Assembly: GCF_034314105.1 (NCBI RefSeq)
Contig: NZ_JAVIWJ010000001.1
Coordinates: forward strand, 1,799,501-1,863,500
DNA: 64,000 bases
Origin: Pseudomonas sp. AB6
GTDB taxonomy: Bacteria; Pseudomonadota; Gammaproteobacteria; Pseudomonadales; Pseudomonadaceae
Direction: 5' to 3'
Shown: positions 28,479-37,693 of the stretch, one piece after another
Layout of the letters: the number at the start of each line of letters is the position of its first letter
How positions within the stretch are numbered: the stretch's first letter is position 1
Position numbers and translations under genes: made by a program
Notes under the pieces: generated by a model
Database searches by the model: none
Told to the model about the DNA's origin: nothing
The model's input: the letters and a program-made list of their open reading frames with translations, nothing else

Positions 28479-30539
28479 TTAGCGAGCTGTCGGCATGGCC
28501 TGGAATGGCGCTTCTTTATCGGTGCGTTCTTTACTGCCCCATGCCGCTACGCCGACCTTGATCGCGTAGAACAGAATGGCGAACACCACGAACAGGAACA
28601 GCGCGGTCAACGTGGCGTTGGTGTACGCGTTGAATATTACGTGCTGCATCTGGTCAATAGTCTTGGCCGGAGCCAGTACCTGGCCTGCATCTAGTGCCGT
28701 TTTGTATTTGCTCGCCAAAGCGAGGAAACCCAGCGCCGGGCTTGGGTCGAACAGCTTTATGTAGCCTGCGGTTGTGGTGCAGATTAGCAACCAAACCGCT
28801 GGCAGCAGTGGCACCCAAATGTAGCGCTGGCGTTTCATTTTGATCAGGACCACGGTGGCGAGCATCAGCGCGATGCCGGCCAGCATCTGGTTCGAGATAC
28901 CAAACAACGGCCACAGGGTATTGATCCCGCCCAATGGATCAATCACGCCTTGGTACAACAGATAGCCCCACATCGCGACGCAACCGCCGGTGGCGATCAG
29001 GTTGGCTGGCCAGGAATCGGTGCGTTTAAGCGCCGGAACAAAGGTGCCGAGCAAATCCTGAAGCATGAAACGACCCGCTCGGGTGCCAGCATCGACTGCC
29101 GTCAAAATGAACAGCGCTTCAAACAGAATCGCGAAGTGGTACCAGAACGCCATGGTGTCTTTGCCTGGCAGCACTTGGTGCAGGATCTGTGCAATACCCA
29201 CCGCCAGGGTCGGCGCGCCGCCCGCTCGGGCCAGCACTGTGGTTTCGCCGATGTCTTTTGCTACAGCGATCAACGCATCCGGTGTGATGGCAAAGCCCCA
29301 ACTGCTGACGGTGTGCGCAACAGTTACTACGTCACCGCCGACAATCGCTGCCGGGCTGTTCATGGCGAAGTACACGCCAGGATCGATAACCGAAGCTGCG
29401 ACCATGGCCATGATGGCGACGAACGACTCCATGAGCATGGCACCGTAACCGATGTAACGGGAATTGGCTTCACTATCGAGCAGCTTCGGCGTAGTCCCCG
29501 ACGCGATCAGCGCGTGGAAACCCGACACCGCGCCACAGGCAATGGTGATGAAAAGGAATGGGAACAAGCCACCTTTCCACACCGGACCGGTGCCGTCCGT
29601 AAACTGAGTCAATGCCGGCATTTTAAGCTCCGGAGCAAGAACCAGGATGCCGATAGCCAACGCGAGAATGGTGCCAATTTTCAGGAACGTCGACAGGTAA
29701 TCCCGTGGCGCCAACAATAGCCAGACCGGTAATACCGCGGCGACGAAGCCGTAACCCACCAACATCCAGGTGATTTGGATACCGGTAAACGTGAACGCTT
29801 TGGCCCACACCGGATCAGCAGCCACGTGACCACCCGCCCAGATCGACGCCAGCAGCAAAACCACGCCGATCACTGAAATCTCACCAATTCGCCCGGGACG
29901 TATGTAGCGCATGTACACGCCCATGAACATCGCCAACGGAATGGTTGCCATGACGGTGAACATGCCCCACGGGCTGTCCGCCAGGGCTTTGACCACGATC
30001 AGCGCCAGCACCGCGAGGATGATGATCATGATCAGGAAGCAGCCGAACAGTGCAATGGTACCTGGGACTTGGCCCATTTCCTCACGAACCATTTCGCCCA
30101 GCGAACGACCGTTGCGCCGGGTCGACATGAACAGCACCAGGAAATCCTGCACCGCACCTGCGAATACCACGCCGGCAATCAGCCACAGGGTTCCAGGCAA
30201 GTAACCCATTTGCGCGGCAAGCACCGGGCCGACCAAAGGGCCAGCGCCTGCAATGGCGGCAAAATGGTGACCAAACAGGATGTGTTTGTTGGTCGGCACA
30301 TAGTCCAGACCATCGTTATTGAGAACTGCGGGGGTGGCGCGATTGGGGTCCAGCCGCATCACTTTCGTAGCGATGAACTTGCTGTAATAGCGGTAGGCAA
30401 CCAGATAGATTGCGACTGCAGCAACCACGATCCAGAGGGCATTGACGGCTTCACCGCGGCGCAGCGCGACGACACCCAGTGCGAATGCCCCCAAGCAGGC
30501 AACGGCAAACCAAGCAAGATGTTTGGTCAGTCGGGTCAT
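28479..30539 (-). CDS. cstA: CstA-family transporter (pyruvate/peptide uptake)
   Basis: 686 residues, about 16-18 hydrophobic helices. Typical CstA blocks: NNDGLDYVPTNKHILFGHHFAAIAGAGPLVGPVLAAQMGYLPG, FMSTRRNGRSLGEM and CGAVSGFHALIASGTTPKLL. Known members import pyruvate (CstA, BtsT) or peptides in E. coli and Pseudomonas. GGAG lies seven bases before the ATG. It is divergent from a Cache-domain kinase/LuxR regulator pair that probably senses the carbon source and induces it. It lacks a beside-lying ybdD-like small gene. Confidence 0.93.
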   Translation of the reverse strand: MTRLTKHLAWFAVACLGAFALGVVALRRGEAVNALWIVVAAVAIYLVAYRYYSKFIATKVMRLDPNRATPAVLNNDGLDYVPTNKHILFGHHFAAIAGAGPLVGPVLAAQMGYLPGTLWLIAGVVFAGAVQDFLVLFMSTRRNGRSLGEMVREEMGQVPGTIALFGCFLIMIIILAVLALIVVKALADSPWGMFTVMATIPLAMFMGVYMRYIRPGRIGEISVIGVVLLLASIWAGGHVAADPVWAKAFTFTGIQITWMLVGYGFVAAVLPVWLLLAPRDYLSTFLKIGTILALAIGILVLAPELKMPALTQFTDGTGPVWKGGLFPFLFITIACGAVSGFHALIASGTTPKLLDSEANSRYIGYGAMLMESFVAIMAMVAASVIDPGVYFAMNSPAAIVGGDVVTVAHTVSSWGFAITPDALIAVAKDIGETTVLARAGGAPTLAVGIAQILHQVLPGKDTMAFWYHFAILFEALFILTAVDAGTRAGRFMLQDLLGTFVPALKRTDSWPANLIATGGCVAMWGYLLYQGVIDPLGGINTLWPLFGISNQMLAGIALMLATVVLIKMKRQRYIWVPLLPAVWLLICTTTAGYIKLFDPSPALGFLALASKYKTALDAGQVLAPAKTIDQMQHVIFNAYTNATLTALFLFVVFAILFYAIKVGVAAWGSKERTDKEAPFQAMPTAR

Positions 30540-30610
30540 TGTGGGTCTCCTGCCGAGGACCGTAATCCTGCGGCGATAATTGTTATTGTGTGCTCTGTGA
30601 AATGAGCCCG

Positions 30611-30679
30611 ACTACTATCCGCGCACCGTGCCTGCATAGACATCCGCAATACTACCGGCGCGCCTACGTAGTACTACGT
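30611..30679. promoter_or_regulatory. TACTAC half-sites and 14-bp palindrome in cstA control region
   Basis: ACGTAGTACTACGT at 30666-30679 is a perfect palindrome. Further ACTAC/TACTAC half-sites stand at 30611 and 30650. They are placed between the divergent cstA and sensor kinase genes, the expected place for binding of the LuxR-type regulator encoded here. Prediction only. Confidence 0.45.
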
Positions 30680-30747
30680 GGATAAAATGCCGGCATATGC
30701 AGCTACCTTGTGCCCCTTCACGGCCTATCACCCGGACTTCACCCGTC

Positions 30748-32127
30748 ATGCAGCTCAAACACAAAATTGTCGCGCTCGGCATTCTGCCGCTGATACTCGC
30801 CGTCGCGATTATCAGCGCCTTGGTGATTTTTCAGAACCAACGACTGGGCGAGCAGCAAGCGCAATTGATCGAAGACAGCATCCTTGCCAGCAAACGCGCA
30901 GAGCTGAAGAACTACGTAGAAATGGCCATGAGCTCACTGGCACCGTTATATAAAAGCGGCCGCGACGACGAGCAAACCAAGCAACAAGTGCTCAACGAAT
31001 TGGCAAAGCTGAGTTTCGGGATCAACGGCTATTTTTTCGTTTACGACCACAACGGCCGCAGCCTGATGCACCCTCGGCAAGCCGATCTGGTGGGCCGCGA
31101 TCTGTGGAATATGACCGACCCGCATGGGCTGCTGGTAATTCAGGCGTTGCTGAAAAGCGCACAAAGCGGCGACGGTTTTCAGCCCTATGCGTGGAAGAAA
31201 CCGTCTACCGGCCAAGTCACCGACAAACTCGCCTACGTGGTCATGCTCGACCGTTGGGGCTGGATGCTTGGCACCGGGATTTACCTGGAAGACGTCGAAC
31301 ACGCCACCCGCCAAACCCGTGAAGAAGTGGCGCGGGGCATACACACCACGATGCTGGCCATCGGCATTGTGGCGTTGATCGCGGTGCTGCTGGTATTTGC
31401 CTGCGGCCTGACCTTGAACGCCAGTGAACATCGCTTGGCGGATAAAAAACTCCAAGGCTTGACCCAACGGATCGTTAGCCTGCAAGAAGAAGAGCGTTCA
31501 AGACTTTCCCGCGAGCTGCACGACGGCATCAGCCAAGTGCTGGTGTCGATCAAATTTCAATTCGAATTGGCTGGCCTTGAACTGGAAGCGGCGAGCGGCA
31601 AAGGCCCGGATATTTTGCGCCAAGGTATAGACCGGCTGGCCGATGCGATCGGCGAAGTCCGAAGTATTTCCCATGATCTGCGCCCTTCCCTGCTGGACAC
31701 CCTAGGGCTTGCTGCGGCCATCGCGCAGTTGGTGACCGAGTTTGAAGCCCGCAGCGGTTTGACTGTGCATTATCAAAACAACCTCGGCGACTTTCAGTTG
31801 GTGGACGGTGCACCCGTGGCAATGTTCCGTATCCTTCAGGAAGCCCTGACCAACATCGAACGCCATGCCCAAGCCAAGAACGTCTACATCGACCTTGGAG
31901 GTGACTCGATCCATGTAAAATTGTCGGTCTGCGACGATGGGGTCGGTTTCAAGATCAACCGTTTGGAGTCGATACAGGGGGGCATCGGCTTACGTAACAT
32001 CCGCGAGCGGGTTGACCATTTCGACGGCCAGTTCAGCCTGACGTCGGTGCCTGGCAGCAGCGAACTGAGCGTGACCCTGCCCACTCGACCCCGTTCATCG
32101 TTTCCCCCAACCCGAGTTTACTCATGA
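30748..32127 (+). CDS. Cache-domain sensor histidine kinase (HisKA_3 type)
   Basis: 459 residues from the ATG at 30748 (the frame to 30697 would displace the first membrane helix). Helix about 5-28, periplasmic single-Cache domain 35-190 (GYFFVYDHNGRSLMHP, WGWMLGTGIYLED), helix about 200-222, then HisKA_3 with LSRELHDGISQVL (H258) and an HATPase with EALTNIERHA and GGIGLRNIRER. Single-Cache kinases of this type bind small carboxylates. Together with the divergent cstA this points to a pyruvate or similar sensor. The regulator gene overlaps its stop by four bases. No strong ribosome-binding site was seen. Confidence 0.9.
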   Translation: MQLKHKIVALGILPLILAVAIISALVIFQNQRLGEQQAQLIEDSILASKRAELKNYVEMAMSSLAPLYKSGRDDEQTKQQVLNELAKLSFGINGYFFVYDHNGRSLMHPRQADLVGRDLWNMTDPHGLLVIQALLKSAQSGDGFQPYAWKKPSTGQVTDKLAYVVMLDRWGWMLGTGIYLEDVEHATRQTREEVARGIHTTMLAIGIVALIAVLLVFACGLTLNASEHRLADKKLQGLTQRIVSLQEEERSRLSRELHDGISQVLVSIKFQFELAGLELEAASGKGPDILRQGIDRLADAIGEVRSISHDLRPSLLDTLGLAAAIAQLVTEFEARSGLTVHYQNNLGDFQLVDGAPVAMFRILQEALTNIERHAQAKNVYIDLGGDSIHVKLSVCDDGVGFKINRLESIQGGIGLRNIRERVDHFDGQFSLTSVPGSSELSVTLPTRPRSSFPPTRVYS

Positions 32128-32756
32128 CCCCTGCACACCCCATTCGTATTGCCCTGGTGGACGATCATGCGTTAGTTCGTGACGGTATACGCGCGCTGTT
32201 GGCCGTAAGGCCTTCGTTTAACGTGGTGGGAGAAGCGGAAGATGGCCCCGAAGCCATCGAGCTGTGTGGCCAGGTATCGCCAGATATAGTGCTGGTAGAC
32301 ATCGGTTTGAAGGACATGAACGGGCTGGAATTGACCCGACTGCTGCGAGCCCAGTACCCGGCTATCAAAATCCTGATTTTGAGCATGTACGACAATCAGG
32401 AATATATCGCCACCTCAATCCGAGCGGGCGCCAGCGGTTATGTATTGAAAAACGCACCCTCCCGTGAAATCGTCGCCGCCATTGAAGCGATTGCGGCAGG
32501 TGGAACGTTTTACAGCGCTGAAGTCGCGCTAAAGCTGGCAAGCAAAAAGCCGGACGAAACGGAACTTACGCCCCGGGAAAGCCAGGTGTTGGTGGGTTTG
32601 GCTCGGGGCCTGGACAACAAGACGATCGCCCGGGAACTGGCGATCAGCGTGCGCACCGTCGAGACCCATCGATTGAGTATTCGACGCAAATTGAATGTTG
32701 ATAAGCCAGCAGGATTGGTCAAATACGCTATGGAGCATGGGTTGCTTTCGCGCTGA
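32124..32756 (+). CDS. LuxR/NarL-family response regulator
   Basis: 210 residues. REC domain with DD at 13-14, phospho-acceptor D59 (IVLVDIGLKDMNG) and the conserved lysine in YVLKNA; C-terminal LuxR helix-turn-helix TPRESQVLVGLARGLDNKTIARELAISVRTVETHR. ATGA overlap with the kinase gene shows they form one pair. Most likely target is cstA across the intergenic region. Confidence 0.94.
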   Translation: MTPAHPIRIALVDDHALVRDGIRALLAVRPSFNVVGEAEDGPEAIELCGQVSPDIVLVDIGLKDMNGLELTRLLRAQYPAIKILILSMYDNQEYIATSIRAGASGYVLKNAPSREIVAAIEAIAAGGTFYSAEVALKLASKKPDETELTPRESQVLVGLARGLDNKTIARELAISVRTVETHRLSIRRKLNVDKPAGLVKYAMEHGLLSR

Positions 32757-32948
32757 AAAGCGCTAAGCAACTTTCGTAACTCCCATCAGGAGCCATAACC
32801 TCGTCAACATGTCCGTTGTTGGCATTCACCCCATTTACCGTTCTGAGGTATCACCCCTTTACCACTGCCGTTCGTCGTCATCTCAAGCACTAATTTGATA
32901 GCGCAGCACCCAAGTCATGTAACGATCGATAATCACCGGAGACAACTC

Positions 32949-33269
32949 ATGACTGCCAAATATGTGACAACTTTTGCACTCACTGCCCTACTGTTGACTG
33001 GCTCGCTGCAGGCGATGGCACAAACAACCGGCACGGCCGATCCGATGAACAAAACGCCGTCAACAACCGGCATGGGCGCTGACCCTACCAATGATGAGGG
33101 CACAGTTCCATCGGACAGGACCTTAAATCCGCCCAGTAAGATGAATCAGAACTCCACTCATGTTCCCGGTACCAAAGGGTCGAATAACAACGGCGCAGAT
33201 CAATCAACATCAACCGGTGTAGGCAAAGGCAGTGGAGCGGACGGCGACACGACTAACGAAATTAAATAA
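32949..33269 (+). CDS. Small secreted Thr/Asn/Gly-rich protein
   Basis: 106 residues from the ATG at 32949 with GGAG upstream. A Sec signal (MTAKYVTTFALTALLLTGSLQAMA-Q) is followed by a disordered, low-complexity chain rich in Thr, Ser, Asn, Gly and Pro with no cysteine. Not recognised beyond small exported proteins of pseudomonads. No operon partner. Confidence 0.65.
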   Translation: MTAKYVTTFALTALLLTGSLQAMAQTTGTADPMNKTPSTTGMGADPTNDEGTVPSDRTLNPPSKMNQNSTHVPGTKGSNNNGADQSTSTGVGKGSGADGDTTNEIK

Positions 33270-33477
33270 AATTTGGCCCACGCCTAGTACCCCTAAAAAA
33301 TAATGTTAGTTCCAAGAAATAAGGTGTCTGCGCATTCGGTATAAGGAGTGCCACTTTGCTTAAATGCAAGCTTAACCGATCAAATAAAATGTGCAGATGC
33401 CGTTTCTATCCAGGGTCTATGGCACAGTGCCGGATCAATAAATCCTAGCGCTAATCCGGCTCCTTGCCCGAGTCAAA

Positions 33478-33711
33478 TTATTCTGAGCGATCGGTTTCAT
33501 TGGATTCATCATCATCAGCGCTAGCCACTGATTTTGAATGATCCAAATGTCCGAGTGTTTGAACCTCTTGTTCTTCTTGGTGTTGCTGCTGCATCGCCGT
33601 ATCGTTCAGCGCCAACATCCGCGCCATGGCCCGGTCGCCGCCACCTTCGGCCATTGCACTTACAGAAGTGCCGAGCAAAGCGATGATAAATAATGTTTTC
33701 AAAGTGTTCAT
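33478..33711 (-). CDS. Small exported protein (PtrA-like N-terminus)
   Basis: 77 residues from the ATG at 33711; a TTG four codons upstream is less likely. Signal peptide MNTLKTLFIIALLGTSVSAMA is followed by EGGGDRAMARM, which resembles the N-terminal part of small PtrA-like Pseudomonas proteins; the rest is acidic and glutamine-rich. Family assignment is tentative. Possible metal-responsive envelope protein, but nothing in the sequence proves this. Confidence 0.6.
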   Translation of the reverse strand: MNTLKTLFIIALLGTSVSAMAEGGGDRAMARMLALNDTAMQQQHQEEQEVQTLGHLDHSKSVASADDDESNETDRSE

Positions 33712-33835
33712 AAGATTGCCCAATTAGGTCTGCCGACACCGTTGTGCCAACAGGAGCTTTAAGCTCGATCCCATATTGGGGGCAAAGGGTGTTCAGCCCG
33801 ATCCCCGCTACATGAATTTTTTGACAGGTTTGTAA

Positions 33836-34174
33836 TTAATTGACCCAGCTGCCGCCGCGCCAGTGCCAGCCATCGGGACGGTGTTCCCAATGCGGGTGTA
33901 CATAACGATAACCCGGACGCAACGCTTCCCAGTGTCCGCCGATGGCTACGTAACGAGCCCCATCCCATCGCCAATAACCATGTGCCCAGATGAAACCTTC
34001 ACGACGAATTGGCACCGCTTCGATGATACGTTCAGGAGGGGGTTGTGGCGCGATGACTTCAACGTATTCGGGCTGTACCGGACGCTCGTGAACGACGCGC
34101 TCATGGACGACACGTTCAACGCAACCGCTGGTTAAAGCGACCACAGCCATAACGGCAACACAACGTAAAAACAT
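33836..34174 (-). CDS. YXWGXW-repeat-type lipoprotein
   Basis: 112 residues. Signal with lipobox LTSGC (C18), then a Pro/Val-rich linker and aromatic repeats with alternating His, Trp and Tyr: FIWAHGYWRWDG, YVAIGGHWEA, HPHWEHRPDGWHWRGGSW. This matches the YXWGXW repeat family of small envelope lipoproteins found in proteobacteria; function unknown. Transcribed alone. Confidence 0.8.
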   Translation of the reverse strand: MFLRCVAVMAVVALTSGCVERVVHERVVHERPVQPEYVEVIAPQPPPERIIEAVPIRREGFIWAHGYWRWDGARYVAIGGHWEALRPGYRYVHPHWEHRPDGWHWRGGSWVN

Positions 34175-34404
34175 AGCGATCCCTCGATCAAATCTTCAAT
34201 AATTTTAAGACACAATTTGAAACGTACCGCACTCTGCTCGTCAGTAACAGAAGCTTTACCGGACCATTACATTCGGCTGCAAGCCACGTCTAACGGGCGT
34301 GCCAGGCCGCTTGCCGGTGCGTGAATATACGACCACTATGTTTCCAGATGCGCCTGTGATCGTCGGTTCGACGGTACGAAAAACTTATCTGGGAAACTTC
34401 TAAA

Positions 34405-35940
34405 ATGTCTGCATCCAGCACCGCGTTACGCCCATTGTGTGTGTCGGTTTGCTTGTTGCTTGCTCCCACCCACGTCACGGCAAGCGCCCCGGTTGCGTTG
34501 AATACTGGCGACATCGCATGGCTGCGGCGGGACGGTTTCGATCTTGATGCAGCAAGCTTGGCGCGCTTGCGCTCGATGGGACGTACGGGCCTGCTGGAAG
34601 CACAGTTGAGCGACCGCATTCCTGACTCTTTACCATCGGCTATCAATACGTTGCTGCACGGCTACCCAGCCCTGACTTCCTCGCTCCAATCTTCGTTGCT
34701 CGCACGCAAGCAGGAGCAGGAGCAGCTCAACGCGATGCCTGACGGCGACGATAAAGTAGCGGCCAAGAATGCCGCGCAACAAGCGGCCAATGAGTTCGGC
34801 CAGCAAGCACAGGAAATCGTTATGTTGCGGGCGGTTTATGGCCCTAATCAGTTGAAGGAACAGCTGATTAGCTTTTGGCTTAATCACTTCAGCATCTACA
34901 TGGGCAAGGGGCGCGTGCGCTGGATGGCGGCGGATTATGAGGAGCAAGTTATCCGCCCGCATGCACTCGGTAAGTTCAAGGACTTAGTGATGGCGACGCT
35001 CAAAAGTCCGGCGATGTTAGAGTTTTTGGACAATGCCCAAAACGCGCAAGGTAAAGTTAATGAAAATTATGCCCGTGAGCTGATGGAGTTGCATACGCTC
35101 GGTGTGGGTTCGGGATACACCCAGCAGGACGTGCAGCAACTAGCACTAATACTGACCGGCGCCGGACTTGCACCGCTTGATGGCAAGCAACAAAAATTTC
35201 CACCTGCAATGGCGCCGTTCGTGGTTCATGAGGGCCTGTTCGAGTTCAATCCTAAGCGTCACGACTTCAGTGACAAGGTTCTGCTGGGGCAGCCCATCAG
35301 AGGTTCAGGTTTCAACGAAATCGCCCAGACTGTTGAGCTGATCACTCGCCAGAAAGCGTGTGCCGTGTTTATTTCTCGTCAGTTGGCTCAGTACTTTGTA
35401 GCTGACAATCCACCGCAAGCGTTGGTCGACCGCATGGCTGCAACCTTCCAGCGTACAGATGGCGACATAGCCCAGGTTATGCGAACGCTGTTTCAATCCA
35501 AGGAGTTGCAGCAGACGGCCGGGACGAAGTTTAAGGATCCGATCCAGTTCGTTGCTTCATCGGTCCGACTGGCATACGACGGTAAACCTCTGGCCAATGC
35601 CAGGCCGATGGTCAATTGGCTTAACCAACTGGGTGAACCCGTGTTCGGGCGTGTCACCCCGGACGGATGGCCGCTTAACTCCAGCGGCTGGACCAGTTCG
35701 GGGCAGATGTCTAAACGGTTTGAAATTGCCCGAATTATCGGCAGGGGCGACAACCGGCTGTTCACCCCCGACGGCAGCCCAAAAGCAGGTATAGGATTTC
35801 CGATGATCACTACCCGACTTTTTTACGACGCGGTGGCCCCAGGCTTGAGTACTGCAACACGAGGGGCGCTGGAACAAGCAGCTTCACAACAGGAATGGAA
35901 CACGTATTTGCTGTCCTCGCCCGATTTCAACAGCCGATGA
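34405..35940 (+). CDS. DUF1800 secreted protein
   Basis: 511 residues with a Sec-type signal (about 1-27). The DUF1800 core is clear: ISFWLNHFSIY, NENYARELMELHTLGV and GWPLNSSGWTSSG. Members are usually encoded just before a DUF1501 gene, as here (82-bp gap). The pair is found widely in bacteria and is thought to act in the periplasm, but no enzymatic activity is established. Weak ribosome-binding site; start chosen for the signal peptide. Confidence 0.88.
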   Translation: MSASSTALRPLCVSVCLLLAPTHVTASAPVALNTGDIAWLRRDGFDLDAASLARLRSMGRTGLLEAQLSDRIPDSLPSAINTLLHGYPALTSSLQSSLLARKQEQEQLNAMPDGDDKVAAKNAAQQAANEFGQQAQEIVMLRAVYGPNQLKEQLISFWLNHFSIYMGKGRVRWMAADYEEQVIRPHALGKFKDLVMATLKSPAMLEFLDNAQNAQGKVNENYARELMELHTLGVGSGYTQQDVQQLALILTGAGLAPLDGKQQKFPPAMAPFVVHEGLFEFNPKRHDFSDKVLLGQPIRGSGFNEIAQTVELITRQKACAVFISRQLAQYFVADNPPQALVDRMAATFQRTDGDIAQVMRTLFQSKELQQTAGTKFKDPIQFVASSVRLAYDGKPLANARPMVNWLNQLGEPVFGRVTPDGWPLNSSGWTSSGQMSKRFEIARIIGRGDNRLFTPDGSPKAGIGFPMITTRLFYDAVAPGLSTATRGALEQAASQQEWNTYLLSSPDFNSR

Positions 35941-36021
35941 CAACGCCGATCACCCGAGTATGGCCATGGCAGACTGAATCATTGAAATTCCACCACGACC
36001 CATTGCGTCAGGAGGTGCCTA

Positions 36022-37218
36022 ATGAACCGTCGAGAATTCCTGATTGCGACTGCCGCAGCTGCGGCGTTGCCGAGCTTGTCGTTTTCCGGAAAATTATTTG
36101 CCGCGCCGCCTTCCGCGCCCCGGTTTCTGTTTGTGTTTCTACGTGGCGGCTATGATTGCAATAACCTGCTAGTGCCGTACAACAGCGATTTCTATTACGA
36201 ATCGCGGCCAACACTGGCCATTGCCCGACCTGACACAGGCAACCTCGACAGCGCCATCGCCCTCGACTCTAATTGGGGTCTAAACCCAGTGTTGCGCGAC
36301 TCGATCTACCCGCTATGGCAACGTAAACAAGTCGCCTTTGTCCCGTTTGCAGGCACCGACGACCTATCGCGCAGCCACTTCGAGACCCAAGACAACATCG
36401 AATCGGGTGAGCCGAGCCAGCAGCGCAACGGTTACGGCTCGGGCTTTCTCGCCCGACTGGCGCAGGCCGCTCCCGGCAGTGCACCGATTGCATTCACTGA
36501 CGCATTGCCCCTGAGTTTTCAAGGCGGTAAAGACATCCCGAATCTGTCGTTGCGAGGTGTTTCGAAACCGGCTTTCGATGATCGACAATCCTCGATCCTC
36601 GCCAGTATGTACAAAGGCACCCCACTCGCCGCATCGGCGTCTGACGGCCTTGAGCTACGCCAGCACGTGTCAAAAGACCTTGAGGAAGAGATGATGCGGG
36701 CCAATCGCGGCGCAGCCACGGCGAAAAATTTCGCCGCCGAAACTCAACGTATTGCCACCTTGATGCGCGACCAATACCGGTTGGGTTTCGTCGATGTCGG
36801 TGGTTGGGATACCCACGTTAATCAAGGTAGCACCACGGGCAATCTCGCCAACAACTTGGCCAACCTCGGCCAAGGTTTGGTGGCGTATGCCCAAGCACTG
36901 GGTGACGAGTGGAACAACACTACGGTAGTTGTGGTGTCCGAGTTCGGTCGTACGTTTCGCGAAAACGGCAACCGCGGAACCGATCACGGTCATGGCACGG
37001 TGTATTGGGTGCTTGGCGGTAGCGTTCGCGGCGGGCGAATCGTTGGTGAGCAAGTAGCGGTGAATCAAAAAACATTGCTGCAAAACCGTGACTATCCGGT
37101 GCTCAACAATTACCGCGATTTGCTCGGGGGGTTATTGGGGCGCACTTGGGGTTTATCTAATTCGCAGCTTCAAGCCGTGTTCCCAGGCGCACGACCCAAT
37201 GCGCTGCAATTGGTCTGA
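36022..37218 (+). CDS. DUF1501 Tat-exported protein
   Basis: 398 residues. Twin-arginine signal NRREFLIATAAAAALP at the N-terminus. The rest has the alkaline-phosphatase-like/sulfatase fold features of DUF1501: FLFVFLRGGYDCNN, GWDTHVNQGS, VVSEFGRTFREN and GTDHGHGTVYWVLGG, where His/Asp residues could bind metal. Tat export fits a protein folded around a cofactor. AGGAGG lies seven bases before the ATG. Partner of DUF1800. Confidence 0.9.
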   Translation: MNRREFLIATAAAAALPSLSFSGKLFAAPPSAPRFLFVFLRGGYDCNNLLVPYNSDFYYESRPTLAIARPDTGNLDSAIALDSNWGLNPVLRDSIYPLWQRKQVAFVPFAGTDDLSRSHFETQDNIESGEPSQQRNGYGSGFLARLAQAAPGSAPIAFTDALPLSFQGGKDIPNLSLRGVSKPAFDDRQSSILASMYKGTPLAASASDGLELRQHVSKDLEEEMMRANRGAATAKNFAAETQRIATLMRDQYRLGFVDVGGWDTHVNQGSTTGNLANNLANLGQGLVAYAQALGDEWNNTTVVVVSEFGRTFRENGNRGTDHGHGTVYWVLGGSVRGGRIVGEQVAVNQKTLLQNRDYPVLNNYRDLLGGLLGRTWGLSNSQLQAVFPGARPNALQLV

Positions 37219-37250
37219 CGATGTGTATGTCCGCCAACCCCCAGACCGCA

Positions 37251-37275
37251 AAAAGCCCGGATCAACCGGGCTTTT
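37251..37275. terminator. Rho-independent terminator, both directions
   Basis: AAAAGCCCGG-ATCAA-CCGGGCTTTT is a perfect 10-bp stem with T-runs on both strands. It ends the DUF1501 gene (plus) and the small exported gene 37291-37524 (minus). Confidence 0.95.
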
Positions 37276-37290
37276 TTAGCGTTGAGTCGA

Positions 37291-37524
37291 TCAATAACGC
37301 TGATACTGAGAACCGAATTCTTTACGATTTTCTGCAACGATAACGTTGCTGTGCAGGTCGCTGCTCAGACGATCAAAGGTCTTGCCCGAGTTGTCAGCGA
37401 CGCGAGCCTGTGTCGCTTCAGCAACTGCCGGCTTGGCAACTGAGGTGGTGGTCTGAGGGCTGGCGAAAGCTGAGGTTGCGGCCAGAACCGAAAGGGCAAA
37501 GCCGAAAGCAAGGGTACGTTTCAT
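37291..37524 (-). CDS. Small exported protein, function unknown
   Basis: 77 residues. Clean Sec signal MKRTLAFGFALSVLAATSAFA-S, then 55 polar residues ending FGSQYQRY; no cysteine. Ends at a strong bidirectional terminator, and the 8-mer AGTAGGTA/TACCTACT forms a distant inverted repeat around its promoter region (37536 and 37621). Not recognised. Confidence 0.7.
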   Translation of the reverse strand: MKRTLAFGFALSVLAATSAFASPQTTTSVAKPAVAEATQARVADNSGKTFDRLSSDLHSNVIVAENRKEFGSQYQRY

Positions 37525-37693
37525 GGTTAAGCTCCAGTAGGTAGTTCAAAGGAAGGTGGGTTCGAGTTGATGGCGCTAAGTTACTGCCAGCACCCTGAAA
37601 TGAAAAACCACCCGCATAGATACCTACTATCGACGGCGATGATCTGATACTAAAGTCTGAGCAAACGTTTACCGACTAAAGCACCTGCAGCCG

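Noticed and set aside
28950..29720. 256-codon plus-strand frame opposite cstA
   Set aside because: Antisense shadow; Gln/Arg-rich, no start signal.
37282..37300. TTGAGTCGATCAA as a second Anr box
   Set aside because: Spacer between half-sites is three rather than four bases, the first half-site is TTGAG, and it lies next to a terminator rather than a promoter.
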